Numbered from the stretch's first letter, positions 6,910 through 16,055 are shown. The stretch: 64,000 nucleotides of DNA from Nocardioides sp. (GCA_020636915.1 JACJWV010000012.1:62001-126000), one strand, 5' to 3'. Notes: a model not told the origin generated them from the sequence alone. Numbers and translations are program-made.

Positions 6910-9141
6910 GTGCTTCGCCCGGTGTCGCTGCTGCCTGCCCTCGTGGTGGTGGTCGCGCTCCTCGGCCTCGGCGGGGTGCCCCCAGCCGGTGCGGCGGCCG
7001 CCCCCGCCACCACCGGACAGACCACCGGACAAGCCACCGGACAAGCCACCGGACAGAGCACCGGGAAGGCTCCCGGGAAGGCCTCCGCGAGAGCCGGGGC
7101 GAAGGCGGCCCCGAGCACCCCGCTCAGCGTCACGATCGACACCCTGATCCCCTCCGTCATCCCCGCCAAGGGCGAGGTGCACGTGACCGGGTCGGTCACC
7201 AACCGCAGCGACGAGACGTGGACGAACATCCACCTCTACGCGTTCGCGTCCTCGACCCCGATGACGACCACCGCGGAGCTGGAGGGAGCCGCCGCGACCG
7301 AGGGCGACGCGTACGTCGGCGACCGCATCCTCACCGAGGGCACCTACGACTCCGTCGACGAGCTCGCGCCGGGCGACAGCGCCCAGTACTCCTTCGCCGT
7401 CCCGCGCTCGGAGATCCACGTCACCGAGCCCGGCGTCTACTGGTTCGGCGTGCACGCCCTCGGATTCAACGAGGACGGCGGGGACGACTTCGCCGACGGC
7501 CGCGCCCGCACGTTCCTCCCGCTCGTCCCGCACACCGGCAGGTCCGTCGACACCGCCCTGGTGCTGCCGGTCCGCCGGCTGGTCTCCCACGCGCCGGACG
7601 GCTCGCTCGAGGACGTCGACCGCTGGAGCGGCGCGCTCGCGCCGGGCGGGTCGTTGGGCGCCCTGGTCGAGCTCGGCACCGCCGCGGGGTCGCGACCGGT
7701 CAGCTGGCTGGTCGACCCGTCGGTCATCGACAGCGTGCGCCGGATCGCAGCGGGCAACCCGGCGCGCTTCCTCGGGCCCACGACCGACCAGGGTGGCGAG
7801 AGCGACGGCGACCAGGGCGACGGCGACGCGTCGTCCCCGAGCCCGTCGCCGAGTCCCTCGCCGTCGGCCGACACCGGCGACGACGCGGAACCGAGTCCCG
7901 AGCAGGTGCGCGCGGCCGAGGCCGCCCAGAGCTGGCTCGACCGGCTCCACGAGGGCCTGGAGGGCAACGAGATCCTCACGCTGCCGTACGGCGACGTGGA
8001 CGTGGCCGCCGCGGCCGAGCACGACCCGGCGGTCTACCGTGCGGCTCGCAAGCGGTCGTCCGGCCAGCTCGAGCCGTGGGGACTCCCCACCCGGCCCGCG
8101 GTCTCCTCGCCCAGCGGCTACATCGACGGCGCCGGGATCCGGCTCACCGAGCCCGACGCCACGATCTTGGTCACCGACCGGATGTTCGGGTCCAGGGCGC
8201 CCGCGGTCGCCCGCACCGCCGGACGGACCCTCGGGGTGACCTCGTCCGGGACGGTGTCCGGTGGACCCGGGCCCGGCTACCGGCTGTCCCCCGTGGCGGT
8301 GCGGCAGCGCATCGTCAGCGAGGCGGCCCTGCGCCTGCTCACCCCGGGTCGCAAGCCCCTGATCGCCGCCTTCCCGTCGACCTGGGTGCCGGGCTCGACG
8401 GTCGGCTTCTGGAGCGGGCTGGACCTCCCGTGGCTGCACCTGACGACCGTGGCCGACGCCATGCAGCGCACCGGGGTCGACGTGCCCGTCGAGCGGCTGG
8501 ACTACCCCGACTCCCAGCGCCGGCTGGAGGTCGCCGCGTCGACCTTCGCCGCGGCCGACGGCCTGGCGCGGTCCGGGGAGACCTTGCAGAACCTGCTCAC
8601 CGAGAACGAGACGGTCGCGGCCGAGGTGCAGGACGAGGCGTGGACCGACCTGTCCTACTCGAGCCGGCCGCGGCCCCTGCGCGCCCGGACGTCGGCCGAC
8701 GGGTCCCGAGCCTGGATCGAGTCGCAGCTGCGGTCCGTGCGGGTCGACGCCCCCAAGGCCGTCATCCTCTCCAGCGGCAGCGGCCGCTTCGCGGCGACCG
8801 TCACCAACGGACTCGACCAGCCGGTGAGCGTGCGCGTCCAGGCGCTCTCCGACCCACCGCTGAAGGTGGCGGTGCCGAAGGAGACGATCGAGCTGGGCTC
8901 GGAGAGCAAGACCACCGTGCTGCTGAGCGCCTCCTCCTCGGCGGTCGGCATCCGGAACGTGACGCTGCTGCTCACCGACACCGACGACGTACCCCTCGGC
9001 TCCTCCGACGACGTCCCGATCCGGTCCAACCGGGTGAGCAACGTGATCTGGCTGATCGTCGGCACCGGGGTCGCGCTGCTGTTCGGCGCGATCATCGTCC
9101 GGCTCCTGCGCCGGATCCGCGCGGCGAGGCGGACGGCGTGA
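6910..9141 (+). CDS. Secreted/membrane-anchored DUF6049-type protein (Rv3909-like)
   Basis: 743 aa. N-terminal signal sequence (about 5-35, hydrophobic LLPALVVVVALLGLGG, likely cleavage after GAAAA), a mostly extracytoplasmic body, and one C-terminal transmembrane helix (VIWLIVGTGVALLFGAIIV) with a basic cytoplasmic tail. Residues about 37-56 are a TGQ-type four-residue repeat coded by 12-bp DNA repeats; residues about 297-325 are an Asp/Ser/Pro low-complexity linker. The body matches the large uncharacterised protein always found beside murJ in actinobacteria. It is thought to be envelope-associated; no catalytic motif is evident. The start is the leaderless GTG at 6910. Its stop overlaps the murJ start (GTGA), indicating translational coupling. 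Confidence 0.8.
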   Translation: MLRPVSLLPALVVVVALLGLGGVPPAGAAAAPATTGQTTGQATGQATGQSTGKAPGKASARAGAKAAPSTPLSVTIDTLIPSVIPAKGEVHVTGSVTNRSDETWTNIHLYAFASSTPMTTTAELEGAAATEGDAYVGDRILTEGTYDSVDELAPGDSAQYSFAVPRSEIHVTEPGVYWFGVHALGFNEDGGDDFADGRARTFLPLVPHTGRSVDTALVLPVRRLVSHAPDGSLEDVDRWSGALAPGGSLGALVELGTAAGSRPVSWLVDPSVIDSVRRIAAGNPARFLGPTTDQGGESDGDQGDGDASSPSPSPSPSPSADTGDDAEPSPEQVRAAEAAQSWLDRLHEGLEGNEILTLPYGDVDVAAAAEHDPAVYRAARKRSSGQLEPWGLPTRPAVSSPSGYIDGAGIRLTEPDATILVTDRMFGSRAPAVARTAGRTLGVTSSGTVSGGPGPGYRLSPVAVRQRIVSEAALRLLTPGRKPLIAAFPSTWVPGSTVGFWSGLDLPWLHLTTVADAMQRTGVDVPVERLDYPDSQRRLEVAASTFAAADGLARSGETLQNLLTENETVAAEVQDEAWTDLSYSSRPRPLRARTSADGSRAWIESQLRSVRVDAPKAVILSSGSGRFAATVTNGLDQPVSVRVQALSDPPLKVAVPKETIELGSESKTTVLLSASSSAVGIRNVTLLLTDTDDVPLGSSDDVPIRSNRVSNVIWLIVGTGVALLFGAIIVRLLRRIRAARRTA

Positions 9142-10880
9142 CCGACCGCCGCGACACCGACCGGCCCACCGGCCGGCCTGTCGACCCGCTCGAGGCGGCC
9201 GAGCGGGCCGCCGAGCAGGAGCCGGGTCAGGAGACCGAGCAGCAGCGCGTCCTGGCCAACAGCGCGGTGATGGCCGCCGGGACGGTCGTGTCCCGGATGA
9301 GTGGGTTCGTGCGGTCCGCGCTCCTGGCGGCGGCCCTGGGCGCCCAGCTGCACGCGGACCTGTTCAACATCTCCAACACGATCCCGAACATGCTCTACAT
9401 CCTGCTGGCGGGCGGGGTCGTGAACGCCGTGCTCGTGCCCCAGCTGGTGCGGTCGATGGGCCACGACCCCGACGGTGGCGATGCCTACACGAACCGGATC
9501 ATCACCCTCGCCGCGCTGTTCCTCGGCACGGTCACCGTCCTGCTGGTGGCCGCCGCCCCCTGGGTGATGGACGTCTTCCTCTCCTCCCGGTACGACGCCG
9601 CGTCGATGGTCGAGGAGAAGGACTCGGTCATCGCCTTCGCGCGCTTCTGCCTGCCGCAGGTCTTCTTCTACGGCATGTACGTCCTGGTCGGCCAGATCCT
9701 CAACGCCCGTGGGCGGTTCGGCCCGATGATGTGGGCGCCGATCGCCAACAACGTCATCTCGGTCGCGGTCCTGGTGACCTACCTCGTCGTCTTCGGGCCG
9801 GCCCAGGGCGCCGAGGTGGTCGGTCCCTACACGGCGGGGCAGGAGCTGCTGCTCGGCGTCGGGTCGACGCTCGGGATCGTCGCCCAGTTCGTGATCCTGG
9901 TGCCCTACCTGCGCGCCACCGGGTTCTTCTACCGACCCCGGTTCGACTTCCTCCACACCGGTCTCGGGCACACCTTCCGCCTCGCCGTGTGGACGGTGCT
10001 GTTCGTCATCGTCAACCAGCTCGCCTACACGGTGGTCGTGAAGCTGGCGTCCTCGGGCACCGCCGATGCCGTCGACGGCACCGGCTACTCGGTCTACTCC
10101 AACACCTTCCTGATCATGATGGTCCCCCACTCCGTGGTCACGGTGTCCCTGGCGACCGCGATCCTGCCCCGCCTCTCCCGTCGGGCCGCGGAGGACGACC
10201 GTGCCGGGGTGGCCGCCTCGCTCAGCGAGACCCTGCGCAGCGCCCTGGCGGTCGTCATCCCCTTCGCCCTGCTGCTGCCGGTCGTCGCCGGCGACCTCTC
10301 CCGGCTGATCTGGGGGTACGGCGCCGCCGCGGACGTCACCGACCACTACGCCCCGTCGCTCGCGCTCTTCGGCGGCGGCCTGGTGTTCTTCACGGTCCAC
10401 TACCTGATGCTGCGCGGCTTCTACGCCTTCGAGCGCACCCGCACGGTCTTCTGGATCCAGTGCGCCGTGGCCGCCACCAACATCGTCGCGGCCCTCGTGC
10501 TGGTCCGGGCCGCGACCGCCGAGCAGACCTCCCCGGCGCTCGTCCTGGCCTACACCGCGTCGTACGTCGTGGGGTCGGCGATCTCGTACGCCGTGCTGCG
10601 CCGCTCCCTCGGCGGGCTCCGCACACCCACCCTGGTCAGGTTCCTCGTCCGCCTCGCGATCGCGGCGGCGGTGTCGACCACCGCGGCGGCCGCGACGGCG
10701 TACCTCCTCCACCGCGTCGACGCCGCGCCGTCCTGGGCGGTCGCCGGCGCGTGGCTCCTCCTCGTCGGTGCCGTCGACGTGGTCGTGCTCGTGCTGATGG
10801 CGCGGATCCTGCGGCTGCGCGAGGTGACGGCGGTCGTCGAGGCGTTCACCCGCCGCATCCCGGTCCTGCGCCGCCCCTAG
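9138..10880 (+). CDS. murJ: Lipid II flippase MurJ (MviN)
   Basis: 580 aa polytopic protein (about 14 helices) that moves undecaprenyl-linked peptidoglycan precursor to the outer face of the membrane. After a charged ~40-residue N-terminus comes the family signature NSAVMAAGTVVSRMSGFVR, then the conserved QVFFYGMY and IANNVISVAV segments. It starts at a GTG sharing bases with the upstream stop. Unlike mycobacterial MviN, which is about 1,180 aa because a pseudokinase is fused at its C-terminus, this protein ends after the flippase domain. The pseudokinase is encoded by the next gene. Confidence 0.95.
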   Translation: MTDRRDTDRPTGRPVDPLEAAERAAEQEPGQETEQQRVLANSAVMAAGTVVSRMSGFVRSALLAAALGAQLHADLFNISNTIPNMLYILLAGGVVNAVLVPQLVRSMGHDPDGGDAYTNRIITLAALFLGTVTVLLVAAAPWVMDVFLSSRYDAASMVEEKDSVIAFARFCLPQVFFYGMYVLVGQILNARGRFGPMMWAPIANNVISVAVLVTYLVVFGPAQGAEVVGPYTAGQELLLGVGSTLGIVAQFVILVPYLRATGFFYRPRFDFLHTGLGHTFRLAVWTVLFVIVNQLAYTVVVKLASSGTADAVDGTGYSVYSNTFLIMMVPHSVVTVSLATAILPRLSRRAAEDDRAGVAASLSETLRSALAVVIPFALLLPVVAGDLSRLIWGYGAAADVTDHYAPSLALFGGGLVFFTVHYLMLRGFYAFERTRTVFWIQCAVAATNIVAALVLVRAATAEQTSPALVLAYTASYVVGSAISYAVLRRSLGGLRTPTLVRFLVRLAIAAAVSTTAAAATAYLLHRVDAAPSWAVAGAWLLLVGAVDVVVLVLMARILRLREVTAVVEAFTRRIPVLRRP

Positions 10881-10932
10881 CGATCGGCGCGCCTACGATG
10901 GTCCCTGTCCGGGACCCGACGAGAGGAGCTGC

Positions 10933-12900
10933 GTGCCGAGCTCGATCCGGCCCGGCGACGTGCTCGCCGACCGGTACCGCCTGATCGACCTGCTCACCGA
11001 GAGCAGCGGGGCCCGGTTCTGGCGAGCCCACGACAAGGTCCTCGAGCGGTACGTCGCCCTGCACGTCATCGCCAGCGACGACGACCGCGCCGAGGAGCTG
11101 CTCGAGGCGGCCCGGCGGTCGGCGACCGTGCACGACCGACGGATGCTGCGGGTGCTCGACGCCGACCGCACCGACTCGATGGTGTTCGTCGTCAACGAGT
11201 GGGGGTCGGGCGACTCCCTCGACATCATGCTCGCGGCCGAGGGCCCGCTGTCCCCGCGGCGGGCCGCCTGGCTGGTCTCCGAGGTGGCGTCGGCGATCGC
11301 GGCGGGCCACGACGCGGGCGTCGCCCACGGCCGCCTCGTGCCGGAGAACGTGCTCGTCGACCACGCCGGCGCCGTCCGGCTCATCGGGTTCGCGGTCGAC
11401 GCCGCCCTCTTCGGTCTCGGCCCGGGCCGGCCCTCGCAGGACGTCACCGACCTCGGTGCCCTGCTCTACTGCGCCCTGACCGGCAAGTGGCCCGGTCCCT
11501 CGCCGTCCCAGGTGCCGGCGGCCCCGGTCGTGTCCGGCCGGGTGCTGCGCCCACGGCAGGTGCGCGCGGGCATCCCCCGCCCGCTGGACCTCCTCTGCGA
11601 CGAGGTCGTCAATCCCTACGCCGGGCACGGCGCCCGCCTGCGCGAGGTGCACGACCTCGCCACCGCCCGCGGCATCGCCGACTACCTCGCGGCCTTCGTG
11701 GGCGACCCGACCGGCCTGGCCGCCGCCGAGGCCGCCGCCGGGCACCGCGACACCACCGACACGATCTCGCTGCCCGCCCTCCCCGACCCGCCGCCGCGCG
11801 ACGCCGAGCCGCCCTCGCCGCCGGTGCCCGAACCCGTCCCCGAGCCCGAGCCCGTCCCCGAGCCCGTCCCCGAGCCCGACCCCGTCCCCGAGCCCGAGCC
11901 CGAACCCGAGCCCGCATCGGACGCCGAGCCGGCGTCCCCCCCGGTACCCCCGGCGGCGTCGGCGACCCCACCGGGCCGGACCTCGACCGAGCTGCCGACC
12001 GAGGCGGGGCTGCCGATCTTCGACGACGACAACGACGACGTCTCGTGGTTCTCCGCCCGCGCCGAGACCCCGCCGCCGCCTCCGGCCTTCGACGACCCGC
12101 CGGAGCGACCCCTGTTCGCCCCCGAGCCGACCGAGGGCCCCGCACGCCGACCACGCCACCCGGTCCCCGCCGGGGCCGGCCCGTCCGGTGCGACCTACTG
12201 GCCCTGGGACACCGGCGCCGGACCCGGCACCGGCACCGGGTCGACCTCCGTGGTCGACGAGCCCGACGAGGAGGACCCGGTCCCCGGACGCCGGTGGCTG
12301 CGCCTGGCCGCCGCCGTCGCCGGCTGCCTGCTGCTGCTGCTCGCCATCGTGGTCGCCTACAACCTCGGGCGCGGCCGGACGCCGCTGGCCCTGCCCGGCC
12401 TCGACGACAACAGCTCGTCGGCGAGCGCCTCGCCGACCGCGCGCGCCGTCGCGCAGGTCGTCACCGGCACCACCGCCGACGATCTCGACCCGCAGGGTTC
12501 CCCGCCGTTCGACGAGCACCCCGAGCTCACGGCCCTCGCGGTCGACGGCAAGCCCGGCACCGCCTGGTCGACGATGACCTACGACCAGAACTTCGGCCCC
12601 GGCGGCCTGAAGACCGGCGTCGGGCTGGTCGTCGACCTGGGGCGCGCGTACGACGTGAGCTCGGTCGACCTGACCTTCGTCGGGGCGCCGACCGGCTACT
12701 CGCTGTACGTCACCGACACCGCACCGACCGCGGTGAAGGGGTTGACCCCGGTCGCCACCGAGACGGCCGACTCGACCCGCAGCCGCGTCGACCTCGACGA
12801 GCCGACGTCCGGCCGCTACGTGACCGTGTGGTTGACCTCGATCCCGGCCGTCTCCGACGGCTTCCGCGGCGGGATCGCCGAGGTGACGGTCCGGGCATGA
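10933..12900 (+). CDS. MurJ-associated membrane pseudokinase with C-terminal discoidin-like domain
   Basis: 655 aa, GTG start with GAGAGGAG 5-12 bases upstream. Residues about 7-260 are a Ser/Thr kinase fold that has lost catalysis: the VAIK lysine is His44 (VALHVI), the HRD aspartate and its neighbours read HGRLVPEN (132-139), and DFG is GFA (152-154). An acidic Pro/Glu repeat (PEPVPEPEPVPEP) and linker follow, then one transmembrane helix (about 456-478) and an extracytoplasmic F5/8-type (discoidin) domain. This matches the C-terminal half of mycobacterial MviN, whose pseudokinase recruits FhaA after PknB phosphorylation. FhaA and PknB homologues are in this window. The gene follows murJ by 52 bp and may have its own TACGAT -10 (10894-10899). 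Confidence 0.85.
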   Translation: MPSSIRPGDVLADRYRLIDLLTESSGARFWRAHDKVLERYVALHVIASDDDRAEELLEAARRSATVHDRRMLRVLDADRTDSMVFVVNEWGSGDSLDIMLAAEGPLSPRRAAWLVSEVASAIAAGHDAGVAHGRLVPENVLVDHAGAVRLIGFAVDAALFGLGPGRPSQDVTDLGALLYCALTGKWPGPSPSQVPAAPVVSGRVLRPRQVRAGIPRPLDLLCDEVVNPYAGHGARLREVHDLATARGIADYLAAFVGDPTGLAAAEAAAGHRDTTDTISLPALPDPPPRDAEPPSPPVPEPVPEPEPVPEPVPEPDPVPEPEPEPEPASDAEPASPPVPPAASATPPGRTSTELPTEAGLPIFDDDNDDVSWFSARAETPPPPPAFDDPPERPLFAPEPTEGPARRPRHPVPAGAGPSGATYWPWDTGAGPGTGTGSTSVVDEPDEEDPVPGRRWLRLAAAVAGCLLLLLAIVVAYNLGRGRTPLALPGLDDNSSSASASPTARAVAQVVTGTTADDLDPQGSPPFDEHPELTALAVDGKPGTAWSTMTYDQNFGPGGLKTGVGLVVDLGRAYDVSSVDLTFVGAPTGYSLYVTDTAPTAVKGLTPVATETADSTRSRVDLDEPTSGRYVTVWLTSIPAVSDGFRGGIAEVTVRA

Positions 12901-12920
12901 CCCCCACGAACCCACTGACC

Positions 12921-12950
12921 GGCACGTCCACCGGCACGTCCACCGGCACC
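12921..12950. repeat. 12-bp tandem repeat in the gap before sigM
   Basis: GGCACGTCCACC occurs twice in tandem plus a partial third copy in the 64-bp gap between the pseudokinase stop and the sigma-factor start. The frame through it can be read as TGTSTGTSTGTR, but no gene is supported. Confidence 0.5.
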
Positions 12951-12964
12951 CGGCGACGTCCGAC

Positions 12965-13657
12965 GTGACGCCCGACGAGCGCGAGGGCGCCACCGACGCC
13001 GAGCTGCTGCGCGCCCACGTCGACGGCGACCCCCACGCCTTCGCCACGCTCTTCGGCCGCCACCGCGACCGGCTGTGGGCGGTGGCGCTGCGCACCACCG
13101 GCAACCGCGAGGACGCGGCCGACGGCCTGCAGGACGGCCTGGTCGCGGCGTACCGGCGGGCCGGCTCGTTCCGGGGCGACGCCGCCGTCACCACCTGGCT
13201 GCACCGGGTCGTGGTCAACGCCTGCCTGGACCGGATGCGCGCGGCCCGGGTGCGGCGCGCCGAGCCGCTGCCCGACGACCTCGAGGAGTACCGCGACCGC
13301 GGCTCGCTGGTCACGGCGGGCGCCGCGGCCGCCGACGACCCCGCCGAGGTGTCGGTCCGCGACGAGCGCCGGGCGCAGGTGCTCGCCGCGCTGCGGGTGC
13401 TCCCCGACGAGCAGCGGGCGGCGCTGGTGCTCGTCGACATGGAGGGGTACGCCGTCGCCGAGGCCGCCGCCGTTCTCGACTGTGCCGTCGGGACCGTGAA
13501 GTCGCGCTGCTCTCGTGGCCGCGCCCGGCTCGCGGAGCTCCTCGGCCCCCTGCTCGATGCCGAGGGTGAAGCGGACCACCCGCCCGGACGGAACCCCGAC
13601 CGCTCCCGGCCCGTCGAAACCGACGATGCCCCCCGAGGGCCGCCCGGCCCCTCCTGA
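12965..13657 (+). CDS. sigM: ECF RNA polymerase sigma factor, SigM-like
   Basis: 230 aa. Region 2 (about 15-85) includes DAFATLFGRHRDRLWAVA and FRGDAAVTTWLHRVVVNACLD. Region 4 (about 135-190) includes LPDEQRAALVLVDMEGY and VAEAAAVLDCAVGTVKSR, the helix-turn-helix for the -35 element. The order murJ-sigM-anti-sigma-trxB-trxA is that of the mycobacterial Rv3910-Rv3914 region, hence SigM rather than another ECF factor. The GTG start at 12965 has no clear Shine-Dalgarno. The C-terminal 35 residues are a disordered Pro/Arg tail. Confidence 0.9.
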   Translation: MTPDEREGATDAELLRAHVDGDPHAFATLFGRHRDRLWAVALRTTGNREDAADGLQDGLVAAYRRAGSFRGDAAVTTWLHRVVVNACLDRMRAARVRRAEPLPDDLEEYRDRGSLVTAGAAAADDPAEVSVRDERRAQVLAALRVLPDEQRAALVLVDMEGYAVAEAAAVLDCAVGTVKSRCSRGRARLAELLGPLLDAEGEADHPPGRNPDRSRPVETDDAPRGPPGPS

Positions 13658-13721
13658 CCGCCTGCACCACCAGATCCCGCCCGCCCGCATCAGCGCAGCC
13701 CCCCGAGAGGAGGTGACACCC

Positions 13722-14483
13722 GTGCCGCACGACGACCACGAGGACCAGGTCCGCCGACTGCTGGCCCAGGCCCGCCACGACGAGCCCGTCCCGCCCGACG
13801 TGGTCGCCCGCCTGGACCGGGTGCTCGCCGACCTCCGGGCCGATCCCGCCGCGCAGCCGTCGGCCGCGCCGGACGCCCGACCCGGCGCCCGACCCGGCGC
13901 CGGACCTGGCACCGGACCTGGCACCGGACCTGGCACCGGACCTGGCACCGGACCTGGCGTGGTCGACCTCGAGGCCGCCCGACGCCGCCGGCGGGTCCGC
14001 ACCCTGCTCGTCGCCGCCGCGGCCGTCGTGGTGGTGGGCCTCGGCGTCGACCAGCTGCGGGGGCTCGACACCGGCGCCGGAGGCGATGCAGGCGGGACCA
14101 GCGCCGACAGCGCGGTCTCCGCCCAGGAGGACTCCGCCGCCGGCGGTGCGGCCCAGGACGGCCTCGAGGCACCCTCCCCACAGGACTTCGACGCCGCCAT
14201 CGGTCTCGACCCCGACCGGTTCGCGCGACAGGTCACCCGGATCCGTGAAGGCCGCGCCCTGCTGTCCCTGACCGGCCAGAAGGCCGAGCGCAACGACGCC
14301 GCCCTGGCCGGGATCCCGGCCCGCTGCTCCGCCCCGGGGCGCGGCCGGGTCGTCGTGGTCCGCTACGCGGGCAGCCCCGGACTGCTGGTGTTCCGGCCCG
14401 TGCGCGGCGACACCCAGGTCGTTGACCTCTACCTGTGCGGCCGGGCCGGGCCGACCCGCTCGGTCACCCTCCCGGCACCCTGA
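13722..14483 (+). CDS. Putative membrane anti-sigma factor partner of SigM (Rv3912-like)
   Basis: 253 aa. Short cytoplasmic helical N-terminus (about 1-40, HEDQVRRLLAQARHDEPVPPDVVARLD, the expected sigma-binding part), then a Gly/Thr/Pro repeat (GTGPGTGPGTGP, about 58-80) coded by five 12-bp units (13900-13959). One transmembrane helix follows (about 93-110, LLVAAAAVVVVGLGV) and an extracytoplasmic C-terminal domain of ~140 residues. The GTG at 13722 is chosen because AGGAGG lies 8 bases upstream. Overlap with the extended sigma frame is avoided and the gap is 64 bp. Its role as SigM antagonist is inferred from position and topology. Confidence 0.75.
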   Translation: MPHDDHEDQVRRLLAQARHDEPVPPDVVARLDRVLADLRADPAAQPSAAPDARPGARPGAGPGTGPGTGPGTGPGTGPGVVDLEAARRRRRVRTLLVAAAAVVVVGLGVDQLRGLDTGAGGDAGGTSADSAVSAQEDSAAGGAAQDGLEAPSPQDFDAAIGLDPDRFARQVTRIREGRALLSLTGQKAERNDAALAGIPARCSAPGRGRVVVVRYAGSPGLLVFRPVRGDTQVVDLYLCGRAGPTRSVTLPAP

Positions 14484-14508
14484 GCCGGGTCCCGGGCTCC
14501 GGTCCGGC

Positions 14509-14535
14509 GGGAAGTTTCCTCCCCTACGATCGGTT
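14509..14535 (+). promoter_or_regulatory. trxB promoter: SigR/SigH-like elements plus a sigma-A -10
   Basis: GGGAAG (14509-14514), an 18-bp spacer and GTT (14533-14535) closely match the thiol-stress SigR/SigH consensus (GGGAAT-N18-GTT). A vegetative-like TACGAT (14525-14530) lies inside the spacer. trxB and trxA are classical SigR/SigH targets in other actinobacteria; control here is inferred. Confidence 0.6.
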
Positions 14536-14604
14536 GTACTGGTCGCCGTGCCGGCACCACCAGGCACCACCGTCCCGCCCGCCATCCGAGGAGAGTCACC
14601 CTCC

Positions 14605-15627
14605 ATGTCCGACGTCCAGCCCGACCTCCGGAACGTCATCGTCATCGGCTCCGGTCCTTCCGGCTACACCGCCGCCCTCTACACGGCGCGGGCCAACCTG
14701 AAGCCGCTGGTCTTCGAGGGCTCGGTCACCGCCGGCGGGGCGCTGATGAACACCACCGAGGTCGAGAACTTCCCCGGCTTCCGCGACGGCATCATGGGTC
14801 CCGCGCTCATGGACGAGATGCGGGCCCAGGCCGAGCGGTTCGGCGCCGAGCTGGTCGCCGACGACGTCGTGGAGGTCGACCTCACCGGCGACGTCAAGGT
14901 CGTGCGGACCGCCACCGACACCTTCCACGCTCGCGCGGTGATCCTCGCGATGGGCTCGGGCTACCGCAAGCTGGGCCTGCCGCGCGAGGAGGAGCTCTCC
15001 GGTCGCGGTGTCTCGTGGTGCGCGACGTGCGACGGGTTCTTCTTCCGCGACCAGCACATCGCGGTCGTGGGGGGCGGCGACTCGGCCATCGAGGAGGCGA
15101 CGTTCCTGACCCGCTTCGGCTCGAAGGTGTCGCTGATCGTGCGCCGTGACGAGCTGCGCGCCTCCAAGATCATGCAGGAGCGAGCCTTCGCCGACCCCAA
15201 GCTGGAGATCCTCTGGAACTCCAAGGTCAAGGAGATCAACGGCGCCGACCGGCTGGAGTCGCTGACGCTCGAGGACACCGTCACCGGTGAGACCCGCGAG
15301 CTGCCGGCGACCGGTCTGTTCATCGCGATCGGCCACGACCCGCGCTCGGAGCTCCTGCCCGGCCAGGTCGACCTGGACCCCAACGGCTACGTCATCGCCA
15401 GCCACCCCTCGACCGGCACCAACCTGCCCGGCGTCTTCGCCGCCGGCGACCTGGTCGACCACCACTACCGCCAGGCGATCACCGCCGCCGGCACCGGCTG
15501 CGCCGCGGCCCTGGACGCCGAGCGCTACCTGGCCGAGCTCGAGCACGTCGCCAAGGACGGCCGGGAGGCCCAGGACCGCGCCGACGCGGAGATGCTCGCC
15601 GAGACCGTCCCGGCCGCCGGGGCCTGA
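14605..15627 (+). CDS. trxB: Thioredoxin-disulfide reductase
   Basis: 340 aa FAD enzyme that reduces thioredoxin with NADPH. FAD-binding GSGPSGYTAA near residue 14, redox-active CATC (Cys139-Cys142) in WCATCDGFF, NADPH-binding GGGDSAIEEA, and a C-terminal FAD motif (GVFAAGDLVDHHYRQAITAAGTG). The ATG at 14605 has GAGGAGAG at good distance. It lies upstream of trxA with a 92-bp gap that may hold a second promoter (TTGACT at 15673). Confidence 0.97.
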   Translation: MSDVQPDLRNVIVIGSGPSGYTAALYTARANLKPLVFEGSVTAGGALMNTTEVENFPGFRDGIMGPALMDEMRAQAERFGAELVADDVVEVDLTGDVKVVRTATDTFHARAVILAMGSGYRKLGLPREEELSGRGVSWCATCDGFFFRDQHIAVVGGGDSAIEEATFLTRFGSKVSLIVRRDELRASKIMQERAFADPKLEILWNSKVKEINGADRLESLTLEDTVTGETRELPATGLFIAIGHDPRSELLPGQVDLDPNGYVIASHPSTGTNLPGVFAAGDLVDHHYRQAITAAGTGCAAALDAERYLAELEHVAKDGREAQDRADAEMLAETVPAAGA

Positions 15628-15719
15628 CGCCGGTCCGCCGCGCGCCGCGGAACAACGGTCGGCACCGCGGTGTTGACTGTGATCAGACCTCCGAGTTCAT
15701 CCGAAGAAGGGATCCCCCT

Positions 15720-16046
15720 GTGGGCAACATCAACGCCGTGACCGACGCCGAGTTCGAGGCGCAGGTCCTCAAGTCCGACAAGCCGGTCCTCGTGGACTTC
15801 TGGGCGGAGTGGTGCGGTCCGTGCCGCCAGGTCGCCCCGATCCTCGACGAGATCGCCACCGCGCACGGTGACAAGATCACGTTCTACAAGATGAACGTCG
15901 ACGAGAACCCCGTCACCCCGTCGAGCTACCGCGTCACGGGCATCCCGACGATCAACGTCTACCAGGGCGGCGAGGTCGTGAAGTCGATCGTCGGCGCCCG
16001 CCCCAAGGCCGCGATCCTCAACGAGCTCAACGAGTTCATCGCCTGA
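15720..16046 (+). CDS. trxA: Thioredoxin
   Basis: 108 aa, the standard size. Active site WCGPC with Cys32 and Cys35. The conserved cis-proline loop VTGIPTINVY is present. Reduces protein disulfides and is recycled by the adjacent TrxB. GTG start with GAAGAAGG upstream. It is convergent with the GNAT gene (9 bp between stops). In mycobacteria cwlM follows here; no amidase gene is present in this window. Confidence 0.97.
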   Translation: MGNINAVTDAEFEAQVLKSDKPVLVDFWAEWCGPCRQVAPILDEIATAHGDKITFYKMNVDENPVTPSSYRVTGIPTINVYQGGEVVKSIVGARPKAAILNELNEFIA

Positions 16047-16055
16047 CGCGTCTCC

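Noticed and set aside
12897..12968. Small peptide gene starting at the ATGA of the pseudokinase stop (TPTNPLTGTSTGT)
   Set aside because: Only 23 codons through a tandem repeat; more likely a spacer than a gene.
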